Shown: piece by piece, positions 1 through 9,181 of the stretch
Layout of the letters: each line of letters starts with the position of its first letter
Numbering within the stretch: position 1 is the stretch's first letter
Source of the DNA: Spirochaetota bacterium
GTDB lineage: Bacteria; Spirochaetota; UBA4802; JAFGJZ01
Direction: 5' to 3'
Assembly (NCBI GenBank): GCA_027858855.1
Contig: JAQIBV010000008.1
Coordinates: forward strand, 114,919-178,918
Length of the DNA stretch: 64,000 nt
Notes under the pieces: generated by a model
The model's database searches: none
What the model was told of the DNA's origin: nothing
What the model saw: only the letters and a program-made list of their open reading frames with translations
Translations under genes and position numbers: made by a program

Positions 1-15
1 TTTAAGGTGCTGATT

Positions 16-1428
16 ATGAATAATTCCGGTAATTGGATATCCACCAGATTAATTGTGCTGATTATGCTTCTGCTATCTGGTTGCAGTTCAGGATATAATA
101 CCAGAGTTGCTGATGCAGAAAAGTCGTTTTATGGCGGTGATTATACTGGCGGTGCTAAACTAATGGTGCCGCTCGTTAACTCCGAAAGCAATGAGAAGCT
201 TCTTTATATGATGGAAGCAGGTATTATGCTTCACACTGCGGGTGAATATCAAAAGAGTAACGAGTTTTTACTCGAGGCTGCCCGTTTTGCGGAAGATCAG
301 AAGATAAGCGTTCGTAAACAGGCTGCATCGGTATTGCTGAATGAAGAGAAGACCCGTTATCATGGTGAAGAGTTTGAGCGGGTGCTTATCCATATGTATG
401 CCGGAATCAATTTTCTTATGCAGCAAAATTATCAGAGTGCACGTGTAGAATTTAATCGTGTTTCTCGTCGTCTTGATGAGTTGCGCCGTAATAATGAAGA
501 GGTATATCAGCAAAATATTATGGCTCGTTATTTGACAGCACTCTGTTATGAAATAATTGCAGAAATTGATAATGACGAAGGTGCTCTCGAGTTCGCCTAT
601 ATTGAGTATAAGCGCATTTTAGAGATGAGACCTGACTATACTCAGGTTCAGAAGGATCTGCTGAGATTGGCTCACATGATGAGAGACAAAGAAGACCAGA
701 GAAAATGGGGATCTCGTTTTAAGAACGTTAAAATGCCTGAGTATAAAAATAAGGGTGAACTTGTTGTTATTCACCAGTCCGGCCGTGGTGCATTTAAGAA
801 GTCGAGAGGCACTCTTCTTGCAGATGCTACTATGAAAGGAGCAATTATTATCTCGATAAACAATATGAGCCTGAAACAGGGGGTTACTATTGGTGCTGTC
901 ATGGTGGCGCTGAATAGTATAGAGCATCCAATACCGGACTATATGAGTGCCCCAAACAAAACAGATCATATCGCTATTGTTTCAGCCGACGGCTCTAAGC
1001 TCGGCAGAACCTATGTTCTTGAGGATATTGAAAAAACAGCTCGCTTGAGTGCTGAAAAGAGATACGAAGATACCCGCGAAAAAGTTGCCGCAGGTGTTGC
1101 CGTTAAGGCTGTGGCAACTATTGCTTCATCAATTGCCGCAGAAAAAATAGCCGAACAGACTCCGCTTAAGGATGCCTCGAAATTGATAGGCTTTCTTGCC
1201 GGTGCCGGAATCGGAACTGCTCTTGCTTCTCAGATCAAGCCCGATTTACGATGTTGGCGCAGCCTGCCTTCTAATCTGCAGGTATCACGTATTTTTCTGG
1301 ATCCGGGTAAATATACCTTCTATTTGCAGCAGGTCGATAATAATGGAAAAAATTTCGCTGCAGAAAAGGTGCAGGTCGAAATAAAAGAAAATGAAAAAAC
1401 CATAATAAACAGACGAACGCTTCAGTAA
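16..1428 (+). CDS. COG3014-type lipoprotein with TPR-like helical region
   Basis: Predicted 470-residue exported lipoprotein of unknown function. The first 22 residues form a hydrophobic signal ending in a lipobox (LLLSGC, lipidated Cys23), so the protein should sit on the periplasmic face of a membrane. Residues about 30-215 are helical and read like TPR-type units (YQKSNEFLLEAARFA, YQSARVEFNRV). An Ala/Gly-rich, mildly hydrophobic stretch (about 350-400) precedes a beta-type C terminus. Overall it resembles the COG3014 family of uncharacterised bacterial proteins. I chose ATG16 because AAGGTG lies six bases upstream. An in-frame GTG at 7 is the alternative. The window begins just before the gene, so its upstream neighbour is unknown. 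Confidence 0.75.
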   Translation: MNNSGNWISTRLIVLIMLLLSGCSSGYNTRVADAEKSFYGGDYTGGAKLMVPLVNSESNEKLLYMMEAGIMLHTAGEYQKSNEFLLEAARFAEDQKISVRKQAASVLLNEEKTRYHGEEFERVLIHMYAGINFLMQQNYQSARVEFNRVSRRLDELRRNNEEVYQQNIMARYLTALCYEIIAEIDNDEGALEFAYIEYKRILEMRPDYTQVQKDLLRLAHMMRDKEDQRKWGSRFKNVKMPEYKNKGELVVIHQSGRGAFKKSRGTLLADATMKGAIIISINNMSLKQGVTIGAVMVALNSIEHPIPDYMSAPNKTDHIAIVSADGSKLGRTYVLEDIEKTARLSAEKRYEDTREKVAAGVAVKAVATIASSIAAEKIAEQTPLKDASKLIGFLAGAGIGTALASQIKPDLRCWRSLPSNLQVSRIFLDPGKYTFYLQQVDNNGKNFAAEKVQVEIKENEKTIINRRTLQ

Positions 1429-1714
1429 AAAAAGATTTTATTAGGTTTTGGCTCGTTATATCCCGCTTTTTTATAGTTTGTTCCGTAATTACGCTTTTTG
1501 TTCAGACCTTGAATATTTTATTGATTAATTTTCCCCTCTGTAAAAACTGACAAATAACCTTCGCGGGTTCCTGAAAATTCGGGATTCATATCAGATAATA
1601 GTCAAAAATCAGGATTGTTATCAATTGAGTCCGAATCGCTTTAACGAATTTTTCAGGACGTGCTCAGCTATTATGCCCTTTTGAGGTTGTAGTTGTTGGT
1701 TCAAGGAGAAACGA

Positions 1715-3520
1715 GTGGATTTTTCAGTGTTACATGCCCTCTCTGTTCCCCTCTGTGTGCTTAACTCTTCAGGGGAGATAATATTTAAAAACGAATCTTT
1801 TACAGATCTGACAGGTTCTTCTGAAGCAACCGAATTGAGTCTGGACGATACGCATGAACTGTTTAATGAATACAGGAAAAAAATAGCTCTTAATTTTTCA
1901 AAAACTCTTTCTGGTGTTGATACACGTTTTTTTGTCGTTTTGAAATCTGTCAATGGACAAAGAATTCCCGCCGAACTCTACCTCTATCCGATGAAACTGG
2001 ATTCAGAAAAAGCCATAACACTAATAATTCGTCCTGTTGAAGACCGGGTTATTTCATTTGATCGTTCTACACAAGATCGCAATGAGCATGTTGCCCTGTA
2101 TGACTATTCCCCCTGTCCGGTAGTCACGGTTGATTCTTCATCCCGCATTGTACGCATAAGCAGCGCCGCAGAAAACTATTTCGGGGTTAACCGAGATATC
2201 GCTCTGGCAAAGTCGGATCAATTTGTGACATACTTTACATCATATTGTGCCGAAAAAATAAAAGCCGCAGTTTATGCAATCAGTACCGGATCAAAAAGTT
2301 TTATACGGATTAACGATCTGAAAGTTGTAGGGGCATCCGGTTTTGATAAATCATGTAATGTTGCGTTATATACAATAGATTCTGATATAAACGGTCATGA
2401 TGTAGAGCTTGTATTTGAAGATACTACCCGTGTTAAGAATCTTGAAGCAAAATTGAGTAAAATGAACCGCATCCAGATCTTTAGTGATATGACAAAGGGT
2501 TTGCTCCATTCGTTCAATAATCTGATAAATGTTATTATCAATAGATCACAGATGCTTTCGCAGTTAACTGACAAACCCAATATCCTAGATGGCCTGCAGT
2601 CAATTAATGAGTCTGCCTTAGATGCTGCAACACAGATTCGTCGGATACAGGAGTTCATTACAACAGATTCAATCGAATTTGAAGAGAAGGGTAGTGTTGA
2701 AATAATAGAACTTGTTCGTGACGCAATCGAATTTGCCTCTATTCACTTCAAAGTAGAGAGAAAGGAGAAGGGTCGCGCAATTTCGATCAGTAAGCAGTAT
2801 TATACTAAGGCAAGAATTAGCGGAAACCTCAAAATATTAAGAGAAATTGTTGTCTCGATGATCTTCAGAATTTCATCTTATATAACCAAGGCCGGTATCA
2901 TTGATATCGAGTTAAAACAGGAAGAGGATATAATTTTCAGTGTTTCTATTAAAAAAGATATGATAAACAGCGATTCTGTTGACCTGGGTGAAGGTTTTAT
3001 ACCTGAAATTGAATTGCGACGTATAGCTGATAAGATTAATGTTAGGATTATTGAAGAAGAGTCATCTGAGCGGATTTCTTTAAGTGCTGTTATTCCTGGT
3101 AAGATGATAGTTGCTGAAAAAAGTGAGCCATCCTCTTCTGACAAACAAAAGATACGGGATTGTGATATCTTAATTATTGAAGATGAAGTGGCTCTGACTG
3201 AAATTTTATACGAACTGTTCGATTTTATGGGAAACCGGGTAACCATTCATGATAATGCGGAGTCTGGGCTTAAAGAGTTTAAGTCACATACCTTTGACAT
3301 TGTTATCTCTGATTACGGTTTAAAAGGCATGAGTGGAGTTGAATTATTGACCGAGGTACGTTCTCTTAGTACGGATGTTGTTACAGTTCTTTTAACCGGT
3401 TGGATGATTGATGATATACAGAATTATAATGAACAGATAGATCTTTTTCTTCAAAAGCCGTTTCAGATTGAAATACTTCTTAATCAGATTGCAGCTAAAT
3501 TGGCGGAAAAGAGACGTTAA
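1715..3520 (+). CDS. PAS-PAS hybrid sensor with degenerate kinase core and intact receiver
   Basis: Soluble 601-residue signalling protein without membrane segments. Order: PAS-like domain (about 5-105), second PAS-like domain (about 125-240), a HisKA-like helix pair with candidate phospho-acceptor His265 in KGLLHSFNNLINVI, a degraded ATPase region (about 325-465), and a C-terminal receiver (about 482-601). The receiver is complete: acidic pocket E489/D490, phospho-acceptor D533 (ISDYGL), T561 and K581. The ATPase region lacks recognisable N, G1 and G2 boxes, so it may not phosphorylate itself and could be a phosphorelay or scaffold element. GTG start: AAGGAG lies six bases upstream. No DNA-binding output domain is present. 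Confidence 0.75.
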   Translation: MDFSVLHALSVPLCVLNSSGEIIFKNESFTDLTGSSEATELSLDDTHELFNEYRKKIALNFSKTLSGVDTRFFVVLKSVNGQRIPAELYLYPMKLDSEKAITLIIRPVEDRVISFDRSTQDRNEHVALYDYSPCPVVTVDSSSRIVRISSAAENYFGVNRDIALAKSDQFVTYFTSYCAEKIKAAVYAISTGSKSFIRINDLKVVGASGFDKSCNVALYTIDSDINGHDVELVFEDTTRVKNLEAKLSKMNRIQIFSDMTKGLLHSFNNLINVIINRSQMLSQLTDKPNILDGLQSINESALDAATQIRRIQEFITTDSIEFEEKGSVEIIELVRDAIEFASIHFKVERKEKGRAISISKQYYTKARISGNLKILREIVVSMIFRISSYITKAGIIDIELKQEEDIIFSVSIKKDMINSDSVDLGEGFIPEIELRRIADKINVRIIEEESSERISLSAVIPGKMIVAEKSEPSSSDKQKIRDCDILIIEDEVALTEILYELFDFMGNRVTIHDNAESGLKEFKSHTFDIVISDYGLKGMSGVELLTEVRSLSTDVVTVLLTGWMIDDIQNYNEQIDLFLQKPFQIEILLNQIAAKLAEKRR

Positions 3521-3532
3521 TAATGTCAGTTC

Positions 3533-4534
3533 CTACATCATCTCTTGCAGTTGAGCTATCTTCTTTTTCTTTCCAACAAAAATTAGAACATCTGACTTAT
3601 CCAGTCTTAAATCCGAAGTCGGATTAAATAGCATCGATCCATTTTGCTTTTTTATTGCGATGATAATAATACCATAATCGTTACGGATGTTGCTTTCAAG
3701 CAGCGTTTTGCCTATATATGGGGAGCTTACTGTTATAGTGACTTCTCCCAGTTCCAGGCCGAATTCAGTATCAAGCATTGTCATGTCCATAAAGTCGACA
3801 ACTGCAGGTCGTATTAAAGATTGAGCCATCCTTTTTCCACCAATGATATGTGGAAAGATTACTTTTGTTGCCCCAGCTCGCTTGAGTTTGCTTTCTGTCG
3901 AAATCTCGGAGGCACGTGCCAGGATATAGATGTTGGGGTTAATGCTGCGCGAAGTCAGAACAATAAAAACGTTATCTGCATCACTCTGTAAGGCAGTAAC
4001 AATGGCCTTGGCGCGTTTAATTCCGGCTCTGTTTAGAACTTCTTCGTTAGTTGCGTCGCCGATGATATGAATAATCTTCTCATTTTTTAACCGTTCCTGA
4101 ATTTCAGTATTGTTTTCTACTACAACACAGTCGTAGCCATTATGACTCAATTCCGAGGCTATTAGGCCGCCTATCCGACCATAACCACATACAATGTAAT
4201 GGTTCTTCATCTTTTCTATTATGCGGTTCATTTTCTTCCTCCCGAAACTTTCTTTGATTTCGCCTTCGACAATTATTTGAATCAAAGACCCGGCCGAATA
4301 ACCGACAATAAAAATACCACTGATTATAACAATGATTGTAACTATTCGCCCATTTCGGCTTAGAGGGAATATTTCCTGGAAACCAACTGTACTGATAGTA
4401 ATGAGTGTCATGTAAAAAGAGTCAAACAGTGACATCCGCTCTTCTACAATATAATAGAGGACCGTACCCAGGCTAAGCGTGCCTATCATTAGAGATAGTA
4501 GTTTAATTACTTTTTTGTAAAGAGTTGCAATCAT
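3533..4534 (-). CDS. Two-TM potassium channel with RCK (TrkA-N/TrkA-C) domains
   Basis: A 333-residue K+ channel subunit of the MthK/Kch type. Two membrane helices (about 13-30 and 63-88) flank a pore loop whose filter reads STVGFQE (residues 48-54) in place of the usual TVGYG. A cytosolic RCK_N domain follows with the nucleotide-binding glycine motif CGYGRIGG (116-123), then an RCK_C domain (about 250-333). Such channels form tetramers gated by ligands binding the RCK ring. The gene converges on the upstream sensor gene with 12 bases between them. It starts at ATG 4534 with a weak ribosome site. The filter variant still looks functional because the TVGF core is kept. Confidence 0.88.
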   Translation of the reverse strand: MIATLYKKVIKLLSLMIGTLSLGTVLYYIVEERMSLFDSFYMTLITISTVGFQEIFPLSRNGRIVTIIVIISGIFIVGYSAGSLIQIIVEGEIKESFGRKKMNRIIEKMKNHYIVCGYGRIGGLIASELSHNGYDCVVVENNTEIQERLKNEKIIHIIGDATNEEVLNRAGIKRAKAIVTALQSDADNVFIVLTSRSINPNIYILARASEISTESKLKRAGATKVIFPHIIGGKRMAQSLIRPAVVDFMDMTMLDTEFGLELGEVTITVSSPYIGKTLLESNIRNDYGIIIIAIKKQNGSMLFNPTSDLRLDKSDVLIFVGKKKKIAQLQEMM

Positions 4535-4869
4535 GATGGCTGCATGTTTTTTATAGTGATTATCTGTTCGATGATATTAGAACCTCTAATGATTAAGTAT
4601 TCATGAAATGATAGAATGTTTCTAGTAGTATTCATAATAATAAGAAGATTATTCAATTTTTCCATAAAGAGACAGGTTTATTTAAATTTTTTTCTTGCAC
4701 ATAATCGGAAACATTGTTATACAATCAACTAAGTTTTAGTTTAATTTTCTTAAAAATGAAAGTTAATGTGAATTCAATTGACTATTAAGAGAAAGTAAGT
4801 GCAGGCGTATAGCGACTGTCCTTTAGGTTATACACAATTTTAAACTTAATTACTCTAGGGAGTTATGTA
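4535..4869. other. Divergent intergenic region between K+ channel and lipase genes
   Basis: This AT-rich gap of about 335 bases separates two divergently transcribed genes. On the + strand it holds the promoter described at 4695-4723. I see no open frame, repeat or RNA gene in the remainder. Confidence 0.6.
4695..4723 (+). promoter_or_regulatory. Sigma70-type promoter for the lipase gene
   Basis: TTGCAC (4695-4700) and TATACA (4718-4723) are separated by 17 bases. This predicts a transcript start near 4730 and a leader of about 140 nt before the ATG at 4870. Read by eye only. Confidence 0.4.
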
Positions 4870-6030
4870 ATGTCAAATTATAACTATGAGGATGGAAAGA
4901 TTAACGGTAAAGAAGAGGTCGAGCTCTATTATCAGGCCTGGTTGTCTCCCAGAGAGAAGGCAATCCTGATTATTGTTCATGGTCTTGGTGAACACTGTGG
5001 TCGTTATTCCAACCTTTTAGATCAGTTAAGTGGAAAAGGTATCTCTGTTTATGGAATGGATTTGCGAGGGCATGGGAAATCGGGTGGTAGACGAGGTCAT
5101 GTTGAATCCTTTCTTGATTATGTACATGATTTGAAGTCATTTATTGAATTAATTAAGGAGAAGCATGACGGTGTTCCTATTTATATGCTGGGGCACAGTA
5201 TGGGGGCTACAATTGCCTGTCGTTATGCTCTTCAGTATCAGGAGGATCTTTCTGGAATTATTACAACTGCAGGCGCTTTTATACCTAAGGTTGAGGTTCC
5301 ATCCTTTATTCAAAAAACAGGTTTAATTTTATCTAAAATAGTGCCTAAACTTCAAAAAAAGAATGGAATTGATCCTTCGAAGTTGTCGCACGATGCAGAA
5401 GTAGTTAGTTTGTATAAGCAGGATGAACTCGTTCATGACCTGGTAACTGTCAGGTGGTATACTGAGTTTAACAAAAACGTGGAGAATTGTCTTGGCAGAG
5501 GGGTTGAGATTCGATTGCCAGCTCTTATTCTTCATGGCGGAAGTGATGAAATAGCGGATATAAAAGGAAGCAAGCTTCTTTTTGATAAAATAATGTCAAC
5601 AGATAAGGAGATGAAGGTTTTTGAAGACCTTTACCATGAGATTATGAATGAAACCGGAAACAAAACCCAAGTATTAGCAGTTATTTCTAAGTGGATGAAT
5701 GATCGTATTACTGCAGTTGCGAAAAAGCTGAAAACAGAGAAGAAACCTCTTCAAAAAAAGGGGAGTCCTTCGGGCTCTGTTCCAGAAAAAGCGGTAACAA
5801 AATATTCTTCCAAAAAAGCAGTTAAAAAAGTAAAAAAAGCAGCAAAAAAAGCAGCAAAAAAGGCTGTGAAGAAGGCTGTGAAGAAGAGTGCAAAAAAAGC
5901 AGTGAAGAAACCGGCCACTAAAAAAATTGCGAAAAAAACTGTGAAGAAAACTGCAAAGAAAGCCGTAAAAAAAACATCTACAAAAAAAGCAGCAAAAAAG
6001 ACGGTTAAAAAAACTGCAAAGAAAAAGTAG
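4870..6030 (+). CDS. Monoacylglycerol lipase-like hydrolase with histone H1-like tail
   Basis: A 386-residue protein. Residues 1-285 are an alpha/beta-hydrolase of the lysophospholipase/monoacylglycerol lipase group: oxyanion motif HGLGE (37-41), nucleophile Ser110 in GHSMG, and likely triad partners Asp226 (GGSDEIAD) and His256 (LYHEIMN). From about residue 308 to the end it is almost pure Lys/Ala with Val/Thr in short KKAVKK/AAKK units, resembling bacterial histone-H1-like tails. No signal peptide is visible, so it is cytosolic. The tail is in frame with the catalytic part and ends at a clean stop followed by a terminator, so it is not an obvious frameshift product. The ribosome site is weak (TAGGGAG). 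Catalytic assignment is strong; the tail's role is unknown. Confidence 0.9.
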   Translation: MSNYNYEDGKINGKEEVELYYQAWLSPREKAILIIVHGLGEHCGRYSNLLDQLSGKGISVYGMDLRGHGKSGGRRGHVESFLDYVHDLKSFIELIKEKHDGVPIYMLGHSMGATIACRYALQYQEDLSGIITTAGAFIPKVEVPSFIQKTGLILSKIVPKLQKKNGIDPSKLSHDAEVVSLYKQDELVHDLVTVRWYTEFNKNVENCLGRGVEIRLPALILHGGSDEIADIKGSKLLFDKIMSTDKEMKVFEDLYHEIMNETGNKTQVLAVISKWMNDRITAVAKKLKTEKKPLQKKGSPSGSVPEKAVTKYSSKKAVKKVKKAAKKAAKKAVKKAVKKSAKKAVKKPATKKIAKKTVKKTAKKAVKKTSTKKAAKKTVKKTAKKK

Positions 6031-6042
6031 TCATGGATTACA

Positions 6043-6078
6043 TTTTATACTGAAGGGTGAACTCCCTTCAGTATAAAA
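6043..6078 (+). terminator. Rho-independent-type hairpin after the lipase gene
   Basis: Perfect 15-bp inverted repeat (6043-6057 with 6064-6078) and a 6-base loop, 12 bases after the stop codon. The arms end in runs of T and A, so it could act in either direction. Confidence 0.8.
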
Positions 6079-6282
6079 ATTGTATAACCTATCCGAGGGG
6101 TTCTATTAAGAACTTGCCATTCAAATACTCTTTGCCGTTGAATCCCAGTTATAAACGGGATTCTTAATTTGTGTCCTGGTGGAGTTTTATCTGATAAATC
6201 TGGTGTTTTGCAGTTTTGTTTTTTTTTAGTAAATAGTCAACAATCTGCTTTCCCAGGTAAATTGTACAGCAGGCTGCAGGTT

Positions 6283-6750
6283 ATGTTTAAAAAAGTTATT
6301 TTTTTTGTAATATTTATTATTGTTGTTAAGTCCTCAGCTATTTCCGAACCTCTTAAAACCGAATCGCATGATCGACCGGACACCATTGTCAGGCTTAGTT
6401 ATTATTCAAAGCCTGTAACCCACCTTGAATGGAGTGTGACAGTTTATCGTAGAGGATCTGTTGCATATGTTCAGATAGAGAACTTTCGTTCTCACACCCA
6501 AAAAAGATCCATTGATCCACGAAGGTACCAGAGCTTTGTTGATATAATGGATAGAGAACATCTGTTGAATATTGAAAAAAGTGATGTAATTGCTGAAGGT
6601 TCGTGCTTTTATGAGATATTCTATCAGTATCGCGGTGTAACTCGCGTTGTCAGGATTGATCCGTTCATATCGCATATGGGGAAAAAAAGAGGAGTTCCTG
6701 TAATTATCAGAACATTGACTAATTATGGTGTATTAATCTTAAGTGACTGA
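6283..6750 (+). CDS. Small exported protein of unknown function
   Basis: 155 residues from the ATG at 6283, where an N-terminal hydrophobic signal begins (MFKKVIFFVIFIIVV). The frame stays open upstream to 6169, but that extension would put 38 odd residues before the signal peptide, so I reject it. The mature part is basic and beta-rich, with the motifs LEWSVTVYRRGS and ACFYEIF-like segments (here GSCFYEIFYQYRG). I recognise no family. It stands between the lipase terminator and the OmpL47-like gene, on the same strand. The ribosome site is weak. Probably periplasmic. Confidence 0.6.
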   Translation: MFKKVIFFVIFIIVVKSSAISEPLKTESHDRPDTIVRLSYYSKPVTHLEWSVTVYRRGSVAYVQIENFRSHTQKRSIDPRRYQSFVDIMDREHLLNIEKSDVIAEGSCFYEIFYQYRGVTRVVRIDPFISHMGKKRGVPVIIRTLTNYGVLILSD

Positions 6751-6949
6751 TACTTGAAAGTTCAAAGAGTTAACTTTTACAACAAGCAGGGATGTTCCCA
6801 GGTAATAACCTGAAAGACGGGGCAATAAATTGTCTTTATTTCAAATTTCTATTGACAATAGTGAAAATATTTTCTTCATTATACATTATCTGTATACAAA
6901 CAGAGCACTTATTTTCTATTACAAGGTCACTTTATAAACGGAGGATTAC

Positions 6950-8131
6950 ATGTATAAAAAATTAGCACTAATAACGGTGGTCGCCCTGCTCTCTTTTGGC
7001 TCCCTCTTTGCTCAGGAAGAGCCTGAAGCGGCTACTAGCGATTATTCTTCACTTGAAGAAGTAACAACAGACAGCCCTACAGCGGATATCGGTCTTGATG
7101 CACCAGTTGATGACTCCATGGATGATGACACTTCGTCTGTAGATGATGTTGCACCAGTGGGTGGAGTTGCACCAGTGGGTGATGTTACCCCGGTTGGTGG
7201 CGCTACAATGACAGATTCAGCTCCGACAACAACTACTGCTTCAAAAGGCAAAACCTATTTTGACGGAGTTAATACCTACGCAAATTCTATGGTTATGTTT
7301 AAATTAGACACAAGTGACAACTTTATGTCGGATAAAATTATGTATACTATTGATGACATAGGCGAGACTGAGTATGCGTCACCCTTTTCTATCGCTGACG
7401 AAGGTCGTCATAATATCAAGTACTGGGGTGTTGATAAAATTGGTAATATAGAAAACCCACAGGTTTTCAGTATATTTATCGATAACACTGCTCCTGAAAC
7501 TGTTGTTACTACAGATGAGCCGGTTTGGGAAGTTGCCGGTAAATACTACATTTCTGAAACAAATTCGGTTTCAATAACCGGTCGTGATACAATGTCTGGG
7601 CTTAACAATATTCAGTACGCTCTTGATGGTATGTCATATACCGGATATTCAACTAGCTTCAAGTTTACAACCGAAGGCGATGTCGATTTCCGTATTCGTT
7701 CTGAGGACAATGTCGGTAACGTTACCGATGAGTTTCGTGTATATCTTCCCGATGTGAGTGGTACTCCAACATCAATGGTTAGAAGCTCTTTGAGTTTTTA
7801 TGTAGATAAGACTGCTCCTACTGTTGCAATTGCTGCTGACAGGCCGTTTCTTGAAAGAAAGGGAAAAAATGTTGCGGGTGTTGATTATAACTACTCAATT
7901 ACTGCAGATGATACTGAATCCGGAGTGAGAGAGATTCTATATCGTTTAGATGGTAAGGGCGCATTCAGAAAATATGATGGAACTTTCAATATCACAACAA
8001 ACGGAGATCACTTTATTGAAGCGCGTGCAATAGATAATGTTGGTAACCGCTCAGAAATAGTTATTATTTCTATCTTTGTTGATGTAATACCACCGGCTTC
8101 TACTATTACTACAGTCACTGAAGAGGAATAA
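6950..8131 (+). CDS. OmpL47-like surface protein with three Ig/beta repeat units
   Basis: A 393-residue exported protein. The signal peptide runs about 1-21 (LLSFGSLFA). An acidic, Thr/Ser/Asp-rich linker follows (22-75), with short APVGG-type repeats. Three related units of roughly 85-95 residues come next. Each carries a 'YTIDD/YALDG/YRLDG' segment followed by 'F.I...G.H.I...A.DN.GN' and ends in an 'FVD.T.P' strand. This pattern matches the OmpL47-type repeat described in Leptospira and other spirochaetes. It ends at a strong bidirectional terminator. Ribosome site: GGAGG about six bases before the ATG. A TTGACA lies at 6852-6857 upstream, but no well-spaced -10 goes with it. Surface location is inferred from the family. 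Confidence 0.8.
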   Translation: MYKKLALITVVALLSFGSLFAQEEPEAATSDYSSLEEVTTDSPTADIGLDAPVDDSMDDDTSSVDDVAPVGGVAPVGDVTPVGGATMTDSAPTTTTASKGKTYFDGVNTYANSMVMFKLDTSDNFMSDKIMYTIDDIGETEYASPFSIADEGRHNIKYWGVDKIGNIENPQVFSIFIDNTAPETVVTTDEPVWEVAGKYYISETNSVSITGRDTMSGLNNIQYALDGMSYTGYSTSFKFTTEGDVDFRIRSEDNVGNVTDEFRVYLPDVSGTPTSMVRSSLSFYVDKTAPTVAIAADRPFLERKGKNVAGVDYNYSITADDTESGVREILYRLDGKGAFRKYDGTFNITTNGDHFIEARAIDNVGNRSEIVIISIFVDVIPPASTITTVTEEE

Positions 8132-8158
8132 AACAAAAGATTAGAATAAATTGAGATT

Positions 8159-8194
8159 AACAAAAAAGAGAGGTCTATGCCTCTCTTTTTTGTT
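8159..8194. terminator. Bidirectional terminator between convergent genes
   Basis: 15-bp perfect stem (8159-8173 with 8180-8194), 6-base loop, with A-rich left and T-rich right arms. It lies between the convergent genes ending at 8131 and 8193 and overlaps the second gene's stop codon. Confidence 0.85.
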
Positions 8195-8684
8195 ACTTAT
8201 CTGAATATTCTGAATCTGTTTTTTTTGTTCGAAGGTAGCGGTCATAATAATGAAGTGATTTGTTAGGATGCCCCATGAGATCGTATACAGCTCCAATATT
8301 ATAAAGAGCCTCGATTCTGGTGCTATCGTAATGAAAAGCTTTCTGAAATGCCGTTAATGCGTAAGCATACTGTTGTTCAAGCATGTAGGCCATTCCCAGA
8401 TAAAAATAGGAGGATGAGAAGTTTTTATCGAGGGTAATAGCTATCTTAAATTCACGGATAGCCTCTTTTCTTTTCCCGTCTATGTTAAGATAACACCGGC
8501 CAAGACCATAATGTGGCAGTACATAATAGGGGCTTAATTCAATTGAACGTTTAAATTTCTCAGCTGCCTCTTCAAATTGCATATTAAGAGCCATTTTACG
8601 GCCCTCATTATAGATGATTGTACTGTTTTCCTGTGCCTGTAGCAGAGAAACGGAAAAAAAAAGTATAATAATAAATTGTCTCAT
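8193..8684 (-). CDS. Exported TPR-repeat protein
   Basis: A 163-residue protein with a short signal peptide (MRQFIIILFFSVSLLQA). About three to four tetratricopeptide units follow, recognisable by the G/A-x-Y pattern (ALNMQFEEAAEKF, PHYGLGRCYLN, SYFYLGMAYML, ALYNIGAVYDL). It likely acts as a periplasmic protein-protein adaptor. Its start codon overlaps the stop of the upstream membrane protein gene by four bases, so the two are translationally coupled and probably work together. No specific family name can be given. Confidence 0.75.
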   Translation of the reverse strand: MRQFIIILFFSVSLLQAQENSTIIYNEGRKMALNMQFEEAAEKFKRSIELSPYYVLPHYGLGRCYLNIDGKRKEAIREFKIAITLDKNFSSSYFYLGMAYMLEQQYAYALTAFQKAFHYDSTRIEALYNIGAVYDLMGHPNKSLHYYDRYLRTKKTDSEYSDK

Positions 8685-9124
8685 TTAAAAAATGGAAACA
8701 GTTCTATGACTTTGTTATAAAGTATATCATCTATGCCTTTCTTGTTGTAGGAATAGATTGCGATACCGATCCAGAAGGCAATTGTAAAAAAAACCATGAA
8801 TTTAAGTAACCTCTCGGCTGCGAAGTCGTCATATTTATAAAAAATAATTATTAGTGATAATGGCCAGAAGATGAACATCATATAAAAAAGTAGATAGAGG
8901 GTCTCTTTAAAAAATAGAATGAGAGTCTGATACCAGTTGTCCCGAGCCAATACGAAAAATGCTTCAATATCTGAACGAAATACAGAGATGTAGAAAAGGA
9001 AAAGAAGGATTGCAGCCATCTTCCAGATGATGGGGATTCGCGGTCTAAAAATAAGAAAGGCTACAGAGATACCCCAGATAATTGTAAAAAAAGGGATTGT
9101 TTTTAAAAAAATGTTTGTTTCCAT
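8681..9124 (-). CDS. Four-helix integral membrane protein, unknown function
   Basis: 147 residues with about four hydrophobic helices (roughly 8-25, 33-50, 68-100, 112-130) and few charged residues. It is first in a two-gene unit with the TPR protein (4-base overlap). I do not recognise a family. The neighbour suggests an envelope role, but nothing more can be read from the sequence. Confidence 0.6.
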   Translation of the reverse strand: METNIFLKTIPFFTIIWGISVAFLIFRPRIPIIWKMAAILLFLFYISVFRSDIEAFFVLARDNWYQTLILFFKETLYLLFYMMFIFWPLSLIIIFYKYDDFAAERLLKFMVFFTIAFWIGIAIYSYNKKGIDDILYNKVIELFPFFK

Positions 9125-9181
9125 ATTTGTTCCGTTTAAGTTTTATAAGTCCCAATAATAAAAGTATCGGTAAGAAGTTAA

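Noticed and set aside
619..969. Open frames antisense to the large genes
   Set aside because: They lack ribosome sites and recognisable domains and simply mirror the codon pattern of the real genes.
5790..6030. Lys-rich tail as a frameshift artefact of the lipase gene
   Set aside because: It stays in one frame with ordinary codons to a clean stop and a terminator.
6169..6282. N-terminal extension of the small exported protein
   Set aside because: It would place 38 residues before the signal peptide.
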